Of a stretch of DNA of 64,000 nt, positions 7,836 through 16,474 are shown one piece after another; within the stretch, counting starts at the first letter, position 1, and each line of letters begins with the position of its first letter. Under the pieces are notes generated by a model. It saw nothing but the letters and a program-made list of their open reading frames with translations. It ran no database searches and had not been told where the DNA came from. The DNA is from Shewanella schlegeliana (GTDB lineage Bacteria; Pseudomonadota; Gammaproteobacteria; Enterobacterales; Shewanellaceae). The stretch is taken from the NCBI RefSeq assembly GCF_016765635.1, contig NZ_JAESVD010000005.1, forward strand, positions 124,001 through 188,000, written 5' to 3'. The position numbers and the translations under genes were made by a program.

Positions 7836-9386
7836 ATGGTAAACCTTAAGCGCTTGCCCACTCTTATGCACTCTTTAAAGGCGCGTCTTATCGTCAGCGC
7901 CATGCTGCTAATCTTAGTCTTAATTCCCATCGTTGGCTTAACCCTTAACGATGCCTTTAAACTGCAGGTCAAGAGTGCCTCGGTCAAAGAGCTGAAAGCC
8001 TACGTCTACTCTATCTTGGCGGTTACCGAGGTCGATAATCAGCAACTGTTTATGCCTGAGGCATTATTAGAAAATCAGTTCAATGTGATCCAGTCTGGTC
8101 TATACGCCTTAATCACCGTTCCCGCGACTCAATCACAACTTCAACCTCTGACTACGCCAAGCGTCAGCGGTGAACCTCATCAAGCTAGTAGCTTCGATGC
8201 TAAGTTTGTAGAAGCGACTACCGCAAAACCAGTCGAGGACGAAGTGCCTGATAATGCGCAAGTCAATGATGGACGAAAAGTGGCTTGGCGCTCCAACTCA
8301 TTGCTTGGCATCGACCTCACTTCGGCAATCACTACCGCGGTTCATACTGATCCGGCCTTTCCACAACCAGAAAAAGGCCAAGGTCAGTTCAGTGAGATAA
8401 TTCTTAACGACGAACCTCATTTGGTTTATGGCTTTAGCGCGAGTTTCGAAACCCAGCATGTCGATGACCAAGGCAACGAGCAGATCACGCGCTTTCCTGT
8501 CACGGTTTATATCATTAAAGATCAGAGTGACTATCTGCTCCAAGTGAATGAGTTTAATCAGCAACTTTGGCGCTGGCTATTGATCTTGATGGCCGCCCTG
8601 CTAACGATTCAAATATTATGGCTATGGTGGACACTCAAACCCCTCACTCGTTTACAGAGTGAATTAGCCGCGATTGAAAACGGTAAAGCCGACCAGTTAG
8701 AGGGAAACTACCCTACCGAGCTGAGTGCCGTTGCCAAGCAGCTCAACACCTTACTCAATACCGAGCAAAACCAACGTAAGCGTTATCGTAATGCCTTAGC
8801 AGACTTGGCCCATAGCCTGAAAACGCCGCTGGCGGTCATTCAAAGCCAAAAGGATTTAAGCCCACAATCATTTGAGCAGGTAAGCCAAATCAACCGTATT
8901 ATCGGCCACCAGCTCAAACGAGCGCAATCGGCGGCGGGGTCAGCCTGGCACTTAGGCGTTGAGGTGGTGGATGTTTCAGACAAGCTGGTGCGCAACCTGC
9001 CAAAAATTTACTGCCAGCCACCGATAGCGATCACCGAAGATGTCGACAGAAGCGCCATCTTTAAAGGGGACGCCAGTGATTTAACCGAGATCTTAGGTAA
9101 CCTGCTGGATAATGCCTGTAAGGCCGCAGTGAGCAAAGTGTTATTAACCGTTAAATCTGTCGACTCATATTTAGTTATCAGTATCGAAGATGACGGTAAA
9201 GGCATCGACGAGGCGCTGCACGCACAAATATTTGAACGGGGTATTCGCGCCGACTCTTATCAACAGGGCCACGGCATCGGTCTGGCGATTGTGCGTGACT
9301 TAGTCGACAGTTATCAAGGACAACTCATCGTTAGCCGCTCAACAGCCCTTGATGGCGCTAAGTTCGAACTGCGATTCAAGTCCTAA
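7836..9386 (+). CDS. phoQ: PhoQ-type sensor histidine kinase
   Basis: The 516-aa inner-membrane kinase has a first membrane helix (IVSAMLLILVLIPIVGLTL), a large periplasmic part of about 220 residues, a second helix (WLLILMAALLTIQILWLWW), a HAMP-like linker, a phospho-acceptor box LADLAHSLKTPLAVIQ nearly identical to that of E. coli PhoQ, and an ATPase domain with N-box NLLDNACKAA, DDGKGI and HGIGLAIV. The start at 7836 lies 4 nt after the phoP stop; upstream in-frame codons overlap phoP. The periplasmic region contains a Pro/Glu-rich insert (about residues 95-130). Confidence 0.9.
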   Translation: MVNLKRLPTLMHSLKARLIVSAMLLILVLIPIVGLTLNDAFKLQVKSASVKELKAYVYSILAVTEVDNQQLFMPEALLENQFNVIQSGLYALITVPATQSQLQPLTTPSVSGEPHQASSFDAKFVEATTAKPVEDEVPDNAQVNDGRKVAWRSNSLLGIDLTSAITTAVHTDPAFPQPEKGQGQFSEIILNDEPHLVYGFSASFETQHVDDQGNEQITRFPVTVYIIKDQSDYLLQVNEFNQQLWRWLLILMAALLTIQILWLWWTLKPLTRLQSELAAIENGKADQLEGNYPTELSAVAKQLNTLLNTEQNQRKRYRNALADLAHSLKTPLAVIQSQKDLSPQSFEQVSQINRIIGHQLKRAQSAAGSAWHLGVEVVDVSDKLVRNLPKIYCQPPIAITEDVDRSAIFKGDASDLTEILGNLLDNACKAAVSKVLLTVKSVDSYLVISIEDDGKGIDEALHAQIFERGIRADSYQQGHGIGLAIVRDLVDSYQGQLIVSRSTALDGAKFELRFKS

Positions 9387-9479
9387 TCTCCTTCAAGCCC
9401 TAATCTCAGTGATTTTTTAGCTGTCAGCTTCTGTTCATCTTGGCTTTCTTATACTGGTGCTAACCGATAAGGAGAGCAT

Positions 9480-10778
9480 ATGAACAGATTCAACAGATGG
9501 TGTTGGTCATTGATCATCACACTTGCTATCGCAATGCCTTTGATGATGTCAGCCAACACAGTCAAGGCACAAGAACACGAGTACTCTCAATACACTGAGG
9601 GGCAACTGGCGCAGATGCTTGCACCTATTGCGCTCTATCCCGATAGCTTACTCACCCATATCCTCATTGCCTCAACCTACCCACTGGAAGTGGTGCAGGC
9701 TCACCGATGGCAAGTTGAGCATAATAATCTAAGTACACAAAAGCAGATCGACAAGGCGCAAGATAAAGACTGGGATCCCAGTGTGGTGGCGCTTATTGCC
9801 TTTCCGAATGTACTGCAAAAGCTCAGTGAAGATCTCAACTGGACTCAATCTCTCGGTGATGCCTTCTTGCAAGATGAAGCCCAAGTATTAGCGAGCATTC
9901 AAACACTGAGACAAGAGGCGGATAATGCCAATAGTCTAGAGCAGATGGACAATATGCAGGTCACTCGGATCAGTGATCAGATCATTATCGAGCCGGTGAG
10001 AAAAGAGATTGTCTATGTGCCCTACTACGACCCGAGAACGGTTTACGGATATTGGCGCTGGTATAACTACCCACCAATCTATTGGGCGGTTTACCCTGGC
10101 TATGTCAGACCCAGTTACGGTCACTTTTATTGGCGAGCTGGGGTGCACATCAGTTTTAACTATTACTTCAGTGCATTCCATTGGCACAAGCGTCATGTGG
10201 TAGTGGTGCATCACCATAACTCACATCGATATCGTCATCACGGCCGTATCGTCACCAGTCACGGCGCCAAGCGCTGGGCCCACAAGCCGCAACATAGGCG
10301 CGGCGTGGCTTACAGCAACAATGCATTACGCCACAAATATAACAGCCATTACCCAAGTCGCGCCCAAAGCAAAGCATTGCGCCATAACTCTGGCAAGCAT
10401 GTTAACCACAAGATGAACAGCCATAAGCGGATAAACAGCCCTGAGCGAGTCAAAAGTCATGATCGGCTTAAGAGTCAGATCCGTGGGAACAGCCCTGAGC
10501 GCATTAACAGTCATGAGCGAGTCAAAAGTCATGAGCAGATTAAGAGTCAGATTCGTGGAAACAGCCCTCTACACAATAACAGCCATGAGCGGGTAAAAAA
10601 CCATCAGCGAAATAACAGCCATCAGCAGCACTTTGTAAGAAGCTCACAGCCTAAAACCAATAAAAGCTATGACAACAGAGCTAAGCATCAAGGCCATACA
10701 GCTAAGCCAGCGAGAAACCAAGCACCTCGCAGCCATGCACCAAGAAGCAGTAACCAGCACAAACCAAGGAAAGAGTAA
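9480..10778 (+). CDS. DUF3300-domain exported protein with basic repetitive tail
   Basis: The 432-aa product has a signal peptide (up to about residue 31, VKA), then a DUF3300 domain (about 40-200) with the typical LAPIALYPDSLLTHILIAST, WDPSVVALIAFP and EIVYVPYYDPRTVYG motifs. From about residue 230 it is extremely basic, rich in His, Asn, Ser, Arg and Lys, with tandem repeats of the type NSPERVKSH and KSQIRGNS. DUF3300 has no assigned activity; an envelope role is probable. The start has a strong AAGGAG 7 nt upstream. It is a separate unit after phoPQ (93-nt gap) and ends at a strong terminator. Confidence 0.88.
   Translation: MNRFNRWCWSLIITLAIAMPLMMSANTVKAQEHEYSQYTEGQLAQMLAPIALYPDSLLTHILIASTYPLEVVQAHRWQVEHNNLSTQKQIDKAQDKDWDPSVVALIAFPNVLQKLSEDLNWTQSLGDAFLQDEAQVLASIQTLRQEADNANSLEQMDNMQVTRISDQIIIEPVRKEIVYVPYYDPRTVYGYWRWYNYPPIYWAVYPGYVRPSYGHFYWRAGVHISFNYYFSAFHWHKRHVVVVHHHNSHRYRHHGRIVTSHGAKRWAHKPQHRRGVAYSNNALRHKYNSHYPSRAQSKALRHNSGKHVNHKMNSHKRINSPERVKSHDRLKSQIRGNSPERINSHERVKSHEQIKSQIRGNSPLHNNSHERVKNHQRNNSHQQHFVRSSQPKTNKSYDNRAKHQGHTAKPARNQAPRSHAPRSSNQHKPRKE
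10434..10600 (+). repeat. Tandem coding repeats in the DUF3300 gene
   Basis: Two imperfect direct copies of a roughly 57-75-bp unit (beginning AACAGCCCTGAGCG at 10435 and 10492, containing GTCAAAAGTCATGA and AAGAGTCAGAT.CGTGG) encode repeated PERxxSHxxxKSQIRGNS blocks. Copy number could vary by slippage. Confidence 0.7.
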
Positions 10779-10821
10779 CAAGTGACAGATGAAAGGGATC
10801 TGTAGGATGAACAGGCTTGAT

Positions 10822-10852
10822 AAAAAACGCCGTCAATTGACGGCGTTTTTTA
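10822..10852 (+). terminator. Rho-independent terminator
   Basis: Perfect palindrome ACGCCGTCAATTGACGGCGT with A-run before and T-run after. It lies between the DUF3300 gene and the convergent kinase gene and can serve both. Confidence 0.88.
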
Positions 10853-10869
10853 TCTTTAATACTAAGCGG

Positions 10870-12249
10870 CTAAACGCTTTGGCATAATTCTGTCTCTAGC
10901 TGCTCCATCAATTGCAACAGCTGTTCTTCAACCTCTGTAAAGCTCGGACGTAACCCTAAGTTCGGCTGCAAACATGCCTGTTTTAACTTAAGCAACTTGG
11001 CAAGAACCGTTTGGCTTACTTCTGTTGGATTTTGTAAACAATGCTCGACTAAGTCCTCTATAAGGCAACCCAAGGCGCGAACCTCTATTGCCTCCATCGC
11101 CTCTCTTTGCAGTAAAGGCAGTTGGCTTAAATTCGTTGCCGCGCCAAAGTCGCCAAATAGGATCTCAGCATTGCTATTGTACATGGTGTTATGAGCGTAG
11201 ATATCGCCATGACTGACTCGATTTTGGTGTAGATGAGTCAGTCCCGACGCCATCTGTTTCAAGATATTTAATATCGTTTGCAACTCAAACTGAGATCCAT
11301 CACTAAAGGTATCTCGAGTACAAGTATCTAGTGAGGGGGGCAGACCTAAATTTTGGAAATGACTTGGAATAAGCTCCATGACAAGCCCAGATTTATCGGC
11401 CTGATTAAGCTGAGCGATGACCTTTATCAGATTGCCATGCTGCCCTGCCTGTAAACAATTAGCCAGCTCATCTTTGGGGTAACCGTCGCTTGTGACCTCC
11501 CCTTTAAATATTTTAACGGCAATATCGAGGGGCGTCCCGGTCAATTCAACAGGTTGCTTAAGCCATTTGGCTCGGTAAATCACACCCGATGCACCTTGGC
11601 CTATCACCTGTATCAATGCGAGATCGTCAAGGCTTACACTGGGCATTGAGGCAACATTTATAACCCCTTTATCGGCTAACTCTTGCTGTGGTATGAATGG
11701 GCTACCATCAAGCGCTAACCAGCTCAGGAGAGGTAATTGAAATAACCAATCTGGCAACACCTTAAAGGCATTAGCCGATAAGCGAGCCAACTCTAGCTTG
11801 GTGCATTTAGCCATGCTCTCAGGTAAGCAAGTGAGCTTATTGCCTGCTAGAGCTAATTTTTGCAGGCGATGCAGACGTCCCATATCCTCAGGCAAAGACT
11901 CGAGATGATTATCGGTTAAGATAAGCCAGCGGGTATTATCTGGGAGTGCTTTTTCAGGCAGTAGTGTTAACTTGTTCGATTTGAAACTGATCATTTCAAG
12001 CTTAGGGCATGAAGCCAATACCGAAGGAACAGTTTCAAAACAGTTATTGGTTAAAAAAAGAATTTTTAACTGATGCAAACGCGCAAAGTCATCGGGTAAG
12101 TGAGTGAGTTGATTATCTGATAGGTCGAGTATTTCTAGCGTGTCGGCAAGCTCAAATATCTCTTCAGGAAATGTTGTCAGCCCTTTTGAGAGTTGTAGCC
12201 GTGTAATCCCTTTTAACTGTCCCGATGTTAACTGCTCAATAGTATGCAA
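10870..12249 (-). CDS. Leucine-rich-repeat protein with serine/threonine-type kinase domain
   Basis: The 459-aa protein has about eight bacterial leucine-rich repeats (residues 10-200, motifs LEILDLSDNQLTHLPDDFAR and LQKLALAGNKLTCLPESMAK), then a kinase domain (about 215-455). Kinase residues are present: glycine loop GQGASG, Lys in IAVKIFKGE, catalytic loop HGDIYAHN and DFG in FGDFGAA, so it should be active. There is no signal peptide or membrane helix, so it is cytoplasmic. The TTG at 12249 (AAGG 8 nt upstream; family members begin MHTL-) is preferred over a GTG 15 nt upstream. Substrate unknown. Confidence 0.87.
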   Translation of the reverse strand: MHTIEQLTSGQLKGITRLQLSKGLTTFPEEIFELADTLEILDLSDNQLTHLPDDFARLHQLKILFLTNNCFETVPSVLASCPKLEMISFKSNKLTLLPEKALPDNTRWLILTDNHLESLPEDMGRLHRLQKLALAGNKLTCLPESMAKCTKLELARLSANAFKVLPDWLFQLPLLSWLALDGSPFIPQQELADKGVINVASMPSVSLDDLALIQVIGQGASGVIYRAKWLKQPVELTGTPLDIAVKIFKGEVTSDGYPKDELANCLQAGQHGNLIKVIAQLNQADKSGLVMELIPSHFQNLGLPPSLDTCTRDTFSDGSQFELQTILNILKQMASGLTHLHQNRVSHGDIYAHNTMYNSNAEILFGDFGAATNLSQLPLLQREAMEAIEVRALGCLIEDLVEHCLQNPTEVSQTVLAKLLKLKQACLQPNLGLRPSFTEVEEQLLQLMEQLETELCQSV

Positions 12250-12468
12250 AACTCTTACCTTCACCCTGATAAAAAACAGCGCGCAATACTATACGATTCC
12301 CCGTCAATGAGAAAGCCAAATGCAAGAAGCTAGCGCATTATGGAGCTAATGTATTTTGGAGCTAATGTATCTTGGAGCTATAGCTAAGGGCCTCACCGAA
12401 CAATTGAATAATCTTGTGGACTAGTTGGTCAGGCTCTCTTCTGTAGACTTGGCTTCTATAGCTTTAGC

Positions 12469-13215
12469 TTATGTGGATTTAGTAAGCCTAGCTCTTTCAT
12501 CACGCTCAAGTTGTAATAGCTCTTGGCCCTCGGTAATCGCCATCACCGCTTTTGACTTAAATTCGCGGCGATAGAGTGTATATACCACGAAAATACTGGC
12601 GGAGATCAAGGCTAACGGATGAATAAACCAGCACAGTGCTGCCATTGAAAAGTAGTAAGAACGTAGACCGTAGTTATAGGAGTGGGTCGCCTGATCTTGT
12701 ATTACAGCCATCTGCCTGGCATAACGGCGTAGATTTTCATTAGAGCCTGTCTTATCGACAGGAGCGGCCCCCACCATCACATTTAAGAAGCCATATTGAC
12801 GCATCGACCAGGTGAACTGGAAGAACGCCATCACAAAGACGAAGGTCAACATACCGAGTTTAAGTTGCACCAAGGCATGGTTGGGAGATGCGGCAAATGG
12901 GATCGTTGCGATCACCGCCTCTAAACGCTCGACTTGAGCAAACAGGGTTAACACACCCGCAAGCACCAGCATGGTTGTCGATGCAAAAAAAGCGATATTA
13001 CGTTCAAGGTTTGCCAACAGCGCAGCATCACTGACTCGTACCTCTCGACCTAATAGTTCATACATCCAATGAATGCGATGTTGATGCAAGCATCGAGCAA
13101 TACAGTTGGTATTTTTCGCTTTGTGTTTAGCAAAATAGGTATAGCCAACCCAACTAGAAATAAAGCAAAAAGGCGCTACAAGATCGAGTAACGAAATGGT
13201 CATGCCGGTGTTCAT
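12469..13215 (-). CDS. DUF599 family membrane protein
   Basis: The 248-aa product has about four membrane helices (LVAPFCFISSWVGYTYF; IAFFASTTMLVLAGVLTLF; LGMLTFVFVMAFFQFTW; SMAALCWFIHPLALISAS) with a conserved NLERNIAFFAST segment and a YNYGLRSYYFS motif, both typical of DUF599. No function is established for the family. The ATG at 13215 directly follows a TTG; upstream AT-rich DNA gives no strong ribosome site. A separate small gene lies 93 nt upstream on the same strand, so the two may be cotranscribed. Confidence 0.85.
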   Translation of the reverse strand: MNTGMTISLLDLVAPFCFISSWVGYTYFAKHKAKNTNCIARCLHQHRIHWMYELLGREVRVSDAALLANLERNIAFFASTTMLVLAGVLTLFAQVERLEAVIATIPFAASPNHALVQLKLGMLTFVFVMAFFQFTWSMRQYGFLNVMVGAAPVDKTGSNENLRRYARQMAVIQDQATHSYNYGLRSYYFSMAALCWFIHPLALISASIFVVYTLYRREFKSKAVMAITEGQELLQLERDERARLTKST

Positions 13216-13308
13216 CAAAAAATTACCTGTCTATCATTACCAGTCTATCAAAGTCAGCCACCAATATTTAGAAAACTGGGCTAACTCACCTATCCAAAAT
13301 TTGCTTAC

Positions 13309-13470
13309 TTATGCAAGCTTTGCTTGTAGATCTGTTTTAACTATCTCAAGGGCTGCTAAGGCAACACTTGGCTCTATTTGATGACTCTCTAGCAAATAAA
13401 TAAGGTCAACTGCCAGTTTCACCTCATCAGGAGCCTTGTCTAACTCACTGGGTTGCTTGTCATCACTCAT
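13309..13470 (-). CDS. ybaM: YbaM-like DUF2496 small protein, 53 aa
   Basis: The frame encodes [20 protein letters not shown] then [20 protein letters not shown], ending KLA. The core [16 protein letters not shown]...I..S.AL.AL.IVK closely matches E. coli YbaM ([16 protein letters not shown]). The size is right for the family. The ATG at 13470 is the natural start. Function of YbaM is not established. It lies on the same strand as, and upstream of, the DUF599 gene. Confidence 0.85.
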   Translation of the reverse strand: MSDDKQPSELDKAPDEVKLAVDLIYLLESHQIEPSVALAALEIVKTDLQAKLA

Positions 13471-13800
13471 TTGGTTAACTCTAATTCGAGGGGGAAAGAG
13501 TGGGCTAGTATACTCAGAGAGTTTACGCTTCTCAATATCGTTGAACTAAGGTTAAGCTCGTTAACACAGCATCAGAATCGCTAAAACTCGCCAATCTGGA
13601 GCATGTTTGGCTGGTTAATTTTGCTCAGCTATTCGCCTTGCATTAGTTTGCCAAAAAACGCTCTGAGTAGATCAACTTCTGATACTGATTGGTATAAGGC
13701 TTTATTACCGCTCAAAGCCTAGATATACTGCGGGATAGATTAAGACTCAAAAAGCCACAATCAATATTGTGATTAGCAAATTCAAAGGCAAAAATTATTT
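13471..13800. other. Intergenic region, no gene seen
   Basis: This 330-bp divergent intergenic space separates the YbaM-like gene from the small Cys protein gene. I see no hairpin of note and no reading frame with a credible start; it presumably holds both promoters. Confidence 0.5.
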
Positions 13801-14028
13801 ATGGCAAAAATGGATTTCTCGGTGATCAATGACACCACAGCAAAATCTTTTAATGAACAAAAAAACCTGATCAAAAGAGTGTTTAAAGGTAACACTGTTC
13901 TCTGCCCTGTGTGCAATCAAGCACTTGAGATGAAATTGCCGGTAAAAGGTCAAGAAGACAGCGTTTCTGGGATCTGCTGTAAGAAAGGTTGTACCGATAT
14001 TGAGCTGGATATGGAACTTGTGCTCTAA
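13801..14028 (+). CDS. Small Cys-rich hypothetical protein, 75 aa
   Basis: The product is MAKMDFSVINDTTAKSFNEQ followed by a CPVCNQAL pair and a second ICCKKGCTDIELD cluster, so it has a likely four-Cys zinc or metal site (CxxC...CCxxxC). No signal peptide. I do not recognise a named family. It is followed by its own terminator, hence a monocistronic unit. The start ATG has only AT-rich sequence (AAAAATTATTT) before it, a weak ribosome site. Confidence 0.7.
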   Translation: MAKMDFSVINDTTAKSFNEQKNLIKRVFKGNTVLCPVCNQALEMKLPVKGQEDSVSGICCKKGCTDIELDMELVL

Positions 14029-14063
14029 GCACGTCAGCTTTTCTCAACAAATAATCTTCCAAT

Positions 14064-14107
14064 AAAAAATGGCTGCTAGCATCTGCTGTGTGGCCATTTT
14101 TATTTTT
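14064..14107. terminator. Rho-independent terminator
   Basis: AAAAAATGGC...GGCCATTTTT stem with T-rich tail, between the small Cys protein gene and the convergent permease gene. Confidence 0.7.
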
Positions 14108-14122
14108 GTTACTTATTCAAGG

Positions 14123-14893
14123 TCACAGGCTGACTCGTACGCGTCCTGAAGCTGTAATTGTCGAACGAATACTGAGTACTAATGTGAGCGAGACTGAAAC
14201 CGACAGGGTGACGAAAATCGCCACCGAGATCACCAGCTGATACTTAATGGCGATCAGTGGATCTATGCCCCCCAAAATCTGTCCCGTCATCATTCCAGGC
14301 AAGGTAACCAGTCCCATTGTCGCCATCGATGCCAAAATGGGCGCAAAGGATTGCTGCATCGCCGTCTGCACAAATGGCAGACTCGCCTGACTCGGCGATG
14401 CTCCCAGTGCTAGCGAGCCTTGGTACTCCTGCTTTCTATCATTAAAGGCACCAAATAGTCGCTGTAATGCGATAATGTTGCCGCTCAAACAATTACCAAG
14501 CAGCATGCCTGCTGTGGGAATTAAGTATTGCGCGGTATACAGTGGCTCGGGTGACAACAGATAGACAATCATCAGCCACAGCACCGGAAACATGCCTAAG
14601 GCTAGGCCAGAGAACACTGGTAGATAGAGTAACCTCTTAGGTAGTTTCGCCTTACTAATAATCGCGCTCGAGCCAACCAGTAACATCACCAGCAACCAAG
14701 CAAGGTTTACCCAGATATTATCGAGTAAAAAGAGGTATTGTAGATAGAGCCCCACCAAAATCAGCTGCGCCGTCATGCGCACAACTGCCCAGGTCATATC
14801 ACGGCTAAGACCTAATTGAAAATATCGCCCTATCGCCATAGGTACCGATAGCACCAGCATAAATAAGCTTAACTGTAACCAACCGATATCCAT
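14123..14893 (-). CDS. fetB: FetB-like ABC transporter permease (UPF0014)
   Basis: The 256-aa protein has about seven membrane helices (LSLFMLVLSVPMAIGRYF; AQLILVGLYLQYLFLL; LVMLLVGSSAIISKA; VLWLMIVYLLSPEP; and others) and the conserved NCLSGNIIALQRL and PGMMTGQILGGIDPL motifs of the YbbM/FetB family. In E. coli FetB works with ATPase FetA, linked to iron export and peroxide resistance. No ATPase gene is adjacent: both neighbours face away or converge. It must either use a partner encoded elsewhere or be an orphan. ATG at 14893. Confidence 0.85.
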   Translation of the reverse strand: MDIGWLQLSLFMLVLSVPMAIGRYFQLGLSRDMTWAVVRMTAQLILVGLYLQYLFLLDNIWVNLAWLLVMLLVGSSAIISKAKLPKRLLYLPVFSGLALGMFPVLWLMIVYLLSPEPLYTAQYLIPTAGMLLGNCLSGNIIALQRLFGAFNDRKQEYQGSLALGASPSQASLPFVQTAMQQSFAPILASMATMGLVTLPGMMTGQILGGIDPLIAIKYQLVISVAIFVTLSVSVSLTLVLSIRSTITASGRVRVSL

Positions 14894-15098
14894 TTAACTC
14901 TATCTCTTAGACAACAAATCTATTGCCTAATATAACCAAACCTTAGGCAAGGTGATAGCGCCATACTCACTGATATTTCTATCTAGACTAACCTGACTAA
15001 TTATTCATCTATTGAGAAAAACTTGATCGATGTCTAATGAATTCCAGTTTTGCCTTGTTAGACTCAAAACACTTTTTGCTATTTTAGAAACTATGATT

Positions 15099-16322
15099 AT
15101 GAAGCAGCAGCTACTCGAGCGATTTTTAAGTTACGTCAGTTTTAACACTCAATCTGACGGCCAAAGCCAGAATGTACCTAGCACTCATAGCCAATTTGTA
15201 TTTGCTCAGCATTTACGTAAAGAGCTTGTCAGCCTAGGATTTGAGGATGTGCAACTCTCAGATAAGGGTTATTTAACCGCAACGGTACCTGCCAATGTAG
15301 AGGGCGTACCATGCATCGGCTTTATCGCTCATTTAGACACGGCTCCGGACTACAGCGGAGAAAATGTCTCTCCTCAAGTCATTGAAAACTATGATGGCGA
15401 AGATATTCAGTTAGGCCTAGAAGAGGTGTTATCACCAAAACAATTTAGCAGCCTAAACCAGTATGTTGGTCAAACGCTTATCACCACTGACGGCAGCACC
15501 CTGTTAGGCGGGGACGATAAAGCGGGTATCGCCGAGATTATCAGTGCACTGCATCATCTAATCACTCACCCAGAGATCCCTCACGGCAGAATTCGACTTT
15601 GCTTCACGCCTGATGAAGAGATTGGCCGCGGCGCCGACCATTTTGACGTCGAAAGCTTTGGTGCTCAGTGGGCCTACACCATTGACGGTGGTCAAGTCGG
15701 TGAACTTGAGTATGAAAACTTTAACGCAGCAACCGCGGTGATCACCGCAACGGGTAACAACTGTCACCCTGGCACCGCCTATGGCGTGATGGTTAACGCC
15801 CAAACCATCGCGGCGCGATTCCACGCTAAGATGCCGCTAAAAGACACCCCAGAGCATAGCCGCGACTATGAGGGTTTCTTTCACCTACTCGGTATGGAAG
15901 GCGTTACCGAAAAGGCGACGCTGACCTATATCATTCGTGATTTCGACCTAGAGCTTTTCGAGAAGAGAAAGCAATGGCTAACCGAGTTAGTTGAAAAATA
16001 TAATGCAGAGCTGTCTATCGGTCAGTTAACCATAGATGTTCAAGACTCTTACTTGAATATGAAGCAGCAAGTCTTGCCGCATCCGCATATTATCGACATC
16101 GCCAAACAAGCGATGCAGAACTTAAGTATTGAGCCAATAATTAAGCCTATACGTGGTGGTACCGATGGCTCGCGCTTGTCCTATATGGGACTGCCATGCC
16201 CTAACCTATTTACTGGCGGGCATAACTTCCACGGTAAGCATGAGTATGTATGTGTCGAGTCCATGGTAAAAGCGACAGAGACCATAGTTGAAATCGCTAA
16301 ACTCACGGCGCAGCACAAGTAA
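15099..16322 (+). CDS. pepT: Peptidase T (tripeptide aminopeptidase)
   Basis: The 407-aa cytoplasmic M20-family zinc enzyme removes N-terminal residues from tripeptides. It shows the metal motif HLDTAPDYSG, TTDGSTLLGGDDKAGIAEI, catalytic FTPDEEIGRGADHFD and the C-terminal GGTDGSRLSYMGLPCPNLFT with HGKHEY. The length matches E. coli PepT (408). Start at 15099 (MKQQLLERFLSYVSF) is chosen because it matches the family start; the frame is open further upstream, with an ATG at 15093. It is a single gene between a divergent permease gene and a terminator. Confidence 0.93.
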   Translation: MKQQLLERFLSYVSFNTQSDGQSQNVPSTHSQFVFAQHLRKELVSLGFEDVQLSDKGYLTATVPANVEGVPCIGFIAHLDTAPDYSGENVSPQVIENYDGEDIQLGLEEVLSPKQFSSLNQYVGQTLITTDGSTLLGGDDKAGIAEIISALHHLITHPEIPHGRIRLCFTPDEEIGRGADHFDVESFGAQWAYTIDGGQVGELEYENFNAATAVITATGNNCHPGTAYGVMVNAQTIAARFHAKMPLKDTPEHSRDYEGFFHLLGMEGVTEKATLTYIIRDFDLELFEKRKQWLTELVEKYNAELSIGQLTIDVQDSYLNMKQQVLPHPHIIDIAKQAMQNLSIEPIIKPIRGGTDGSRLSYMGLPCPNLFTGGHNFHGKHEYVCVESMVKATETIVEIAKLTAQHK

Positions 16323-16357
16323 CTCACTCTTGTATAACTAACAGATCGAACTTGCAT

Positions 16358-16386
16358 ATAAAGGCCTGCCCAGCAGGCCTTTATAT
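16358..16386 (+). terminator. Rho-independent terminator of pepT
   Basis: AAAGGCCTGCC/CAGCAGGCCTTT stem followed by a T-rich tract, 36 nt after the pepT stop. Confidence 0.8.
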
Positions 16387-16474
16387 TTTCCTGCTATTTA
16401 GCAAACAAATAGTATTTGCTTCCTTGGACACACTCTCTAAACTGACATCATTGATACCGTAAACTAAGACTGAA

